Of a stretch of 11,227 bases of DNA, positions 6,732 to 11,227 are shown in pieces. Position numbers and translations under genes: made by a program. The DNA comes from an uncultured Oscillospiraceae bacterium (GTDB lineage Bacteria; Bacillota; Clostridia; Oscillospirales; Oscillospiraceae): positions 1-11,227 of the forward strand of contig CAAETL010000081.1 in NCBI GenBank assembly GCA_900758955.1. The letters run 5' to 3'. Position 1 is the first letter of the stretch. The number at the start of each line of letters is the position of its first letter. The notes under the pieces were generated by a model. That model did no database searches, was not told where the DNA came from, and saw only the letters and a program-made list of their open reading frames with translations.

Positions 6732-6874
6732 TTCTCAAGAACCGCGGAGCCCTCCGAGATGAAGGGCTTAGGATCCCCGTGCATGGCGGCATGCGGCGCG
6801 AGACCGAATCACCGCCAACGGGGAAAGGGCCGGCGCTTTTCGCTGGGTGAAATGTATTCCCTACCGTTCAAAGG
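6732..6874 (-). other. Structured GC-rich leader before the D-aspartate ligase-like gene
   Basis: No gene is seen here. The stretch between the rel terminator hairpins and the ligase ribosome site contains a 6-bp stem (AGCCCT 6748-6753 with AGGGCT 6763-6768, 9-base loop) and several GC-rich inverted segments around 6785-6835. A promoter for the downstream operon must lie in or near it unless rel reads through, but no convincing -35/-10 pair was found; TACATT near 6850-6855 is the best -10-like hexamer. No known riboswitch class was recognised. Confidence 0.35.
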
Positions 6875-6905
6875 AAAATTTTGCCCGGGCATCTGCCGGG
6901 CAAAA
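6875..6905 (-). terminator. Intrinsic terminator downstream of rel
   Basis: On the minus strand TTTTGCCCGG pairs perfectly with CCGGGCAAAA (6896-6905 with 6879-6888; 10 bp, 7-base loop) and is followed at once by TTTT (6875-6878) then CC. It lies about 110 bases past the rel stop codon. The hairpin is symmetrical enough to act weakly in the other direction, but the trailing T-run favours the minus strand. Confidence 0.65.
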
Positions 6906-6927
6906 CCGCTCCGCCACAGGGCGAAGC
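6902..6927 (-). terminator. Second hairpin in tandem with the rel terminator
   Basis: Reading the minus strand, GCTTCGCC (6927-6920) pairs with GGCGGAGC (6915-6908) with one G-U pair and the tetraloop CTGT. It is followed by GGTTTT, whose T-run is also the first arm of the next hairpin. The two structures would form one after the other during transcription, giving a tandem terminator after rel. Confidence 0.5.
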
Positions 6928-7012
6928 CACACAGCGGACCCGTTCGCCTCCAGTTCGGTACGACGCAACCGCCGCTTGAAAGTTCCCCTTTTTGGGGGCC
7001 TGGTAAAGGTTG

Positions 7013-9325
7013 TTAACCTGAGACGCGGGTCACCTGATAGACGCCGTTTACCTGGCTCAGTTTATTGACAACCGCGCTCACGTCTCCCTTGCCCTTTACC
7101 TCCAGAACCACGCTCACTTTGGCGTAGCCATCGGGCAGGGCGTTGGCCACCAGGGAGAGCATCCGCAGCTTGGCGGTGGAGATGACAAGGGCCACATCCA
7201 GGGTGAGTCCATCCCGGTCCTTGGCCATCAGCTCCAGGGCGGTTTTGTAGGTGTTCTGACTGCCATCGTCCCACGATACACGGATCCAGCGGTCCCGCTC
7301 CTCAGGTTTTCGACGGCTCACATCCACGTTGGGACAGTCCGCCCGGTGGATGGAGACCCCGTATCCCCGGGTGATGAAGCCCACAATGGGGTCGCCGGGC
7401 ACTGGGGTGCAGCATTTGGCGAACTTCACCATGCAGTCGTTCATGTCCTCCACGATGACCCCCGACTCTGAGTGCCGGGCGCCGCCGGTTTTCGCCACGC
7501 CCGACTCCACATGAATCTGCTGGGGCAGCGAAGCCTCCTGCACGGCTTTCTCAGCGGCCAATTTTTCCGCCTGTAGGCGGCCCTGATGGACCAGCTCCTC
7601 CCGCATGCGATTGGCGCATTTCTGGGCGCTGGCGCCGCCGTATCCAATGGCGGCGTACATCTCGTCAAGGGTGCCGAAATGGACCTTTTTCAGGGCGACG
7701 GGGAGAACTTCGTCGGCGGAGATCATCCCCATGGATAACCCCAGATGCTTCAGTTCCGCCTCAAACATGCTGCGGCCTGTGGCAATGTTCTCCTCCCGTT
7801 TCTCCCGTTTGAACCACTGACGAATTTTGGTGCGGGCCTGATTGCTCTTGGCCAACTTCATCCAATCCCGGCTGGGCCCTTTGGCGGACTTGGAGGTGAC
7901 CACCTCCACGATTTCGCCGGATTTCAGTTGGTAGTCAAAATTGACAATGCGGCCATTGACTTTGGCCCCCACCATGCTGTTACCCACAGCCGAATGGATG
8001 GCATAGGCAAAGTCAATGGGAGTGGCGCCGGCGGGCAGATTAATCACGTCGGCGCCGGGGGTGAATACAAAGACTTCGTCGGCGAAAAGATCCACTTTCA
8101 AGGTGCGGACGTACTCGTCGGCGTCGGTGTCCTGCTGATTCTCCAACAGGCGGCGGACCCAGGCGAAGGTCTCCTCGGTGCCCACCGACTTATTGGCGAG
8201 GCCGCTCTTATATTTCCAGTGGGCCGCCACGCCGTACTCCGCCATGTGGTGCATATCCCAGGTGCGGATCTGCACCTCAAAGGGGATTCCTTCCGAGCCC
8301 AGAACCGTCGTATGCAGGGACTGGTACATATTGGGTTTTGGCGTGCCGATATAATCCTTAAAGCGGCCTACCACCGGCTTATATAAATCATGGATGCACC
8401 CCAGCACATTGTAGCAGCTGGGAATGTCGTCCACAATCACCCGAAAGGCGTACAGATCGAAGATCTCGCTGAGCTTTTTATTTTGGGCGTACATCTTGCG
8501 ATAGATGGAGTAAACGTGCTTCACCCGGCCATACACCGTGCCCTGGATGCCCTCCTTGGCCAGCCGCGCTTGGATGGTGGTGCGGATGTTGCCCATAAAC
8601 TTCTTGTGCAACTGAGCCTGACGGGCCAACTGCTCGTCGATCTCCCGGTAGGCGACAGGGTCCAGATACTTCAGGGAGAGATCCTCCATCTCCCACTTCA
8701 TCTTCTGCATACCCAAGCGGTGGGCGATGGGGGCATAGATATTCAGGGTTTCCAAGGATTTTTCCCGCTGTTTTCGTTCGCTCTGGTACGCCATGGTGCG
8801 GATGTTGTGCACCCGGTCGCAAATTTTAATCAAAATGACCCGGATGTCCTTGGCCATGGCCATGAGCATCTTCCGCAGGTTCTCCATCTGCTCTTCTGCC
8901 TTGGAGGTATACTGCACCCGGGTCAGTTTGGTAACCCCCTCCACCAGATCGGCCACAGTGGGGCTGAATTTCTGGGCCACCTCCTCATAGGTGGCGTCCG
9001 TGTCCTCAATGGTATCATGAAGCAGGGCAGCCATAATGGAGTCGGCGTCCAGACCCAAATCAGCCACCAGGTCAGCCACCACCAGAGGGTGGGTGACAAA
9101 GGGGGTGCCGTCCTTGCGCAGCTGTCCCTTGTGGTGGTCGGCCGCGTACAGATAGGCGGCGTGAACCCGTTCCAGCTCCTCAGGCGGCAGGCTGGTCTTA
9201 ATTTTGTCGTATAACGTTTCGTATAAGTCATCTACGATTTTTTGACCCGCAGACTCCTTATCATCCGAATCGGCGCTCGCTTGGGGAGCGGGCGCGGCGG
9301 AGGTGCGCATTCCCTCATCTTTCAT
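7013..9325 (-). CDS. rel: Bifunctional (p)ppGpp synthetase/hydrolase Rel
   Basis: This full-length 770-residue stringent-response enzyme makes (p)ppGpp from ATP and GDP/GTP on starved ribosomes and also degrades it. Domains in order: HD hydrolase (about 50-210) with His65, His79, HDTIEDT (103-109) and DRVHNIR (170-176); synthetase (about 260-375) with RVKHVYSIYRK, RFKD (321-324) and the catalytic Glu350 in FEVQIRT; TGS domain (about 413-475); helical region; zinc-finger/conserved-cysteine domain with Cys638-Cys639, His660 and Cys664; and a C-terminal ACT domain (about 693-768). RFKD is the charge pattern of bifunctional Rel/SpoT enzymes, and the intact HD residues agree. The start at 9325 has AAGGA 9 bases upstream and overlaps the end of recJ by 11 bases, so translation is probably coupled. 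The first 25 residues, Ala/Ser/Asp-rich, are a variable extension. Assignment is firm. Confidence 0.97.
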   Translation of the reverse strand: MKDEGMRTSAAPAPQASADSDDKESAGQKIVDDLYETLYDKIKTSLPPEELERVHAAYLYAADHHKGQLRKDGTPFVTHPLVVADLVADLGLDADSIMAALLHDTIEDTDATYEEVAQKFSPTVADLVEGVTKLTRVQYTSKAEEQMENLRKMLMAMAKDIRVILIKICDRVHNIRTMAYQSERKQREKSLETLNIYAPIAHRLGMQKMKWEMEDLSLKYLDPVAYREIDEQLARQAQLHKKFMGNIRTTIQARLAKEGIQGTVYGRVKHVYSIYRKMYAQNKKLSEIFDLYAFRVIVDDIPSCYNVLGCIHDLYKPVVGRFKDYIGTPKPNMYQSLHTTVLGSEGIPFEVQIRTWDMHHMAEYGVAAHWKYKSGLANKSVGTEETFAWVRRLLENQQDTDADEYVRTLKVDLFADEVFVFTPGADVINLPAGATPIDFAYAIHSAVGNSMVGAKVNGRIVNFDYQLKSGEIVEVVTSKSAKGPSRDWMKLAKSNQARTKIRQWFKREKREENIATGRSMFEAELKHLGLSMGMISADEVLPVALKKVHFGTLDEMYAAIGYGGASAQKCANRMREELVHQGRLQAEKLAAEKAVQEASLPQQIHVESGVAKTGGARHSESGVIVEDMNDCMVKFAKCCTPVPGDPIVGFITRGYGVSIHRADCPNVDVSRRKPEERDRWIRVSWDDGSQNTYKTALELMAKDRDGLTLDVALVISTAKLRMLSLVANALPDGYAKVSVVLEVKGKGDVSAVVNKLSQVNGVYQVTRVSG

Positions 9326-11227
9326 GGCCGGCCATCCTTCTCAGTTTTTGCATCAGCGGCGCGTCCTCCAGGTTTACCCGCTTGCCCACGCTGGGCAGAG
9401 TGCGCACCCGGATCCGGGGGCCCTCCCGCCGGGTTCGCAATAGGCCGCACTCCTCCATCACGTCCAGGCAGACCATGATGTGGATGGGGGAGTCCTGAAG
9501 TCCCGCGCTTTTCGCTACGTTACGGGAGAAGCGGTTGGGCGTGTCCTCGGCTCGTCCGCTCCGCGCGGACAAATAGCGCCAGACGGCAGTGAATTCCGCC
9601 CGATTGGGAATCATCATGGCCGCAGTCTCCGGATCAAATTCTCCCCCAGCGCGCAGCCGCCGATACAATTCTTTTTCAGTTTTATATGTAGGCATCAGGG
9701 CGGGCCTCAGATCCACCAAGTGAAGCTGTACGGTTCGAGAGCCGCGGAACTCATTGATTTGGGGATAGAAGGCCAAGTCCGCCCGATCTCCCACGCACAG
9801 CCCCGACTGGGCTTTCGTGGCGGAAAAGAAAATGGCGTCAATGGTTCTCCCATCCCGACAGGCCCGCAGCTTTAAGTGCCGCCCGCCGCCCACGTCGGAG
9901 AGGCAGGTGATGGTGACCCCCGACAGGGAGTACACCGGCTTGGGGTTGCCCGCGCCGTAGGGTTCCAGGAGGGAGAGCTGCTCCACTGCCTCCACCAGCA
10001 GGTTGTTCATGTCGTGAATCTCGCTGTCAATTTCCAGGGTGGAGACCATCTCCTCCCCCCCGGTATCCTCTGTGACGCACTGGTCGATGCGGCGGGCAAA
10101 TTCCTCGATGTTCTCCTCTAAAATGGTAAACCCGGCGGCCAGGGCGTGCCCGCCGTAGCCCTCCAGCAGATCGGCGTTTTTTTCCAGGGCCTGGAAGAGG
10201 TTAAAGCCGCCGTAGGACCGGCAGGAGCCCTTACCTTTGCCGTCCTGGAGGCAGATCATGAACACGGGACAGGCGTATCGCTCGGACAGGCGGGAGGCCA
10301 CGATGCCCACCACGCCCTGGTGCCAGGCCTCATCGGCCAGCACAATGCTGTCATGGCGCTGTTTTTTATCCAGCCGCTGGACGCACTGATTGAAAATTTC
10401 CAGTTCCACACCCTGTCGCTCCCGATTCAGGTCACACAGGGCCCGCGCCAGACTGTTTGCCGCCGCAGGATCCTCCGTAAGGAGAAGGTCGGCGGCCATA
10501 CTGGCCTGCCCCATACGCCCGGCGGCGTTAATGCGGGGAGCCAGACAGTACCCGACGGTGGTGGAGGTGATTTCCCGGGTGTTGGTGCCCGCTTCCTCCA
10601 TCAGGGAGGCCAGACCCACCCGGGCGGGGTCCTTCAGCTTCTCCAGGCCGATGCGCACTAAGGTGCGGTTCTCCCCCAGCAGCTTCATGACGTCCGCCAC
10701 CGTACCCACGGCGGCCAGGTCAGCGTATTCCTCTACCAGTTCCCGGCGCTTCTCCTCGCCGCCCAGGGCCAGAACCAGCTTGAGAGCCACCCCCACGCCG
10801 GCCAGATCTTTGAAGGGATATTCGCAGTCTTTCCGGTGGGGGTCCACCACGGCCACGGCCTGGGGAAGGGCGTCTTTACACTCGTGGTGGTCGGTGATAA
10901 CAATCTCCACGCCCAGGCTTTTGGCGTATTCCGTCTCTTCCACGGCAGTGATGCCGCAGTCTACCGTGATAATGAGGGAGACGTGCTGCTCCTGCTGCAG
11001 ACGGGCAATGGCCTCCCGGTTGAGGCCGTATCCCTCATTGAGGCGGTTGGGGATGTAAAAACACACATTACCCCCCTGGTGATGGAGGTAATGGGTCAGC
11101 AGACAAGTGGAGGTAATGCCGTCCACGTCATAATCGCCGAAAACGGCGATCACTTCTTTCTGTTCCAGCGCCCGCCGGATGCGGGCCACCGCTTTGTCCA
11201 TGTCTTTCATCAAAAAAGGGTCGCAGA
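9315..11227 (-). CDS. recJ: Single-stranded-DNA-specific exonuclease RecJ, 5' end missing
   Basis: The last 636 residues of RecJ, a 5'-to-3' single-strand DNA exonuclease of recombination and mismatch repair, are visible; the gene starts beyond the right edge. The frame is open to the edge and reads DPFLMKDMDKAV, the usual RecJ sequence before motif I, so the missing part is probably only about 70-100 residues. Visible from the edge: FGDYDVDG (29-36), VDCGITA (88-94), TDHHE (111-115, the DHH motif), APRINAAGRMGQ (229-240), and the DHHA1-domain motif GYGGHALAAGF (356-366). An OB-like nucleic-acid domain spans about 390-510, followed by a Firmicutes-type C-terminal extension of about 120 residues that looks winged-helix-like. 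Metal-binding aspartates and histidines are intact. The stop codon lies inside rel, indicating one transcript. The TTG at 11213 is not the true start. Confidence 0.96.
   Translation of the reverse strand, partial: CDPFLMKDMDKAVARIRRALEQKEVIAVFGDYDVDGITSTCLLTHYLHHQGGNVCFYIPNRLNEGYGLNREAIARLQQEQHVSLIITVDCGITAVEETEYAKSLGVEIVITDHHECKDALPQAVAVVDPHRKDCEYPFKDLAGVGVALKLVLALGGEEKRRELVEEYADLAAVGTVADVMKLLGENRTLVRIGLEKLKDPARVGLASLMEEAGTNTREITSTTVGYCLAPRINAAGRMGQASMAADLLLTEDPAAANSLARALCDLNRERQGVELEIFNQCVQRLDKKQRHDSIVLADEAWHQGVVGIVASRLSERYACPVFMICLQDGKGKGSCRSYGGFNLFQALEKNADLLEGYGGHALAAGFTILEENIEEFARRIDQCVTEDTGGEEMVSTLEIDSEIHDMNNLLVEAVEQLSLLEPYGAGNPKPVYSLSGVTITCLSDVGGGRHLKLRACRDGRTIDAIFFSATKAQSGLCVGDRADLAFYPQINEFRGSRTVQLHLVDLRPALMPTYKTEKELYRRLRAGGEFDPETAAMMIPNRAEFTAVWRYLSARSGRAEDTPNRFSRNVAKSAGLQDSPIHIMVCLDVMEECGLLRTRREGPRIRVRTLPSVGKRVNLEDAPLMQKLRRMAGHER

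Noticed and set aside
6739..6765. T-box-like fragment (GGAGGG...CCGCGG) upstream of the ligase gene
   Set aside because: It lacks the TGGN bulge that pairs with tRNA, and no Stem I or following terminator was found; most likely coincidence in GC-rich DNA.
6715..6792. Longer N-terminus for the ATP-grasp protein starting at 6792
   Set aside because: The extra 26 residues are Pro/Ser/Arg-rich with no family similarity, and the ribosome sites are placed for the ATG at 6714.
6985..6997. CCCC-AAAAA-GGGG hairpin just after the rel stop codon
   Set aside because: Only four base pairs and no following T-run on the minus strand; the tandem hairpins further on are better terminators.

Overview
The window is chromosomal DNA with every supported gene on the minus strand, so transcription runs from the right end to the left. 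The sequence is GC-rich by eye. The gene content (RecJ directly followed by a long bifunctional Rel, an SLH-domain secreted protein, an M16 processing-type peptidase, a streptococcal-type MurE) points to a Firmicute, probably a GC-rich gut Clostridia lineage such as Oscillospiraceae. That placement is inference from style and content. No rRNA, tRNA, CRISPR, phage or insertion-sequence signal was found.

Layout in transcription order. (1) recJ (partial at the right edge, ending at 9315) and rel (9325-7013) overlap by 11 bases and form a housekeeping pair for DNA repair and (p)ppGpp control. Two back-to-back hairpins with a T-run (6927-6875) probably end this unit. (2) After a leader of roughly 160 bases comes a tight four-gene unit: an ATP-grasp ligase of the D-aspartate ligase type (6714-5506), an aspartate/glutamate racemase (5481-4774), a large fusion protein (4661-2292), and an SLH-domain secreted protein (2252-840). 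A strong 10-bp hairpin follows at 758-781. (3) An M16 zinc peptidase (633 to beyond the left edge) starts a further unit.

The standout is the second unit. The racemase and D-aspartate ligase are the pair that in Enterococcus faecium and Lactococcus makes D-Asp and attaches it to the third residue of the peptidoglycan stem. Here they sit with a Mur ligase of the streptococcal MurE (L-lysine) type, so the unit looks like a self-contained module for a branched peptidoglycan stem. The Mur ligase is fused in one reading frame to a complete ArgB-type N-acetylglutamate kinase, the committing enzyme of ornithine/arginine synthesis. The MurE substrate loop reads EDAG where DNPR (diaminopimelate) or DNPA/DDPN (lysine) is expected. 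One hypothesis that joins these facts is a MurE adding a non-standard diamino acid, for example ornithine, with its supply or regulation tied to the fused kinase and D-Asp added as the branch. This is not shown by the sequence alone. The last gene encodes an exported protein with SLH repeats, which fits a cell-wall theme.
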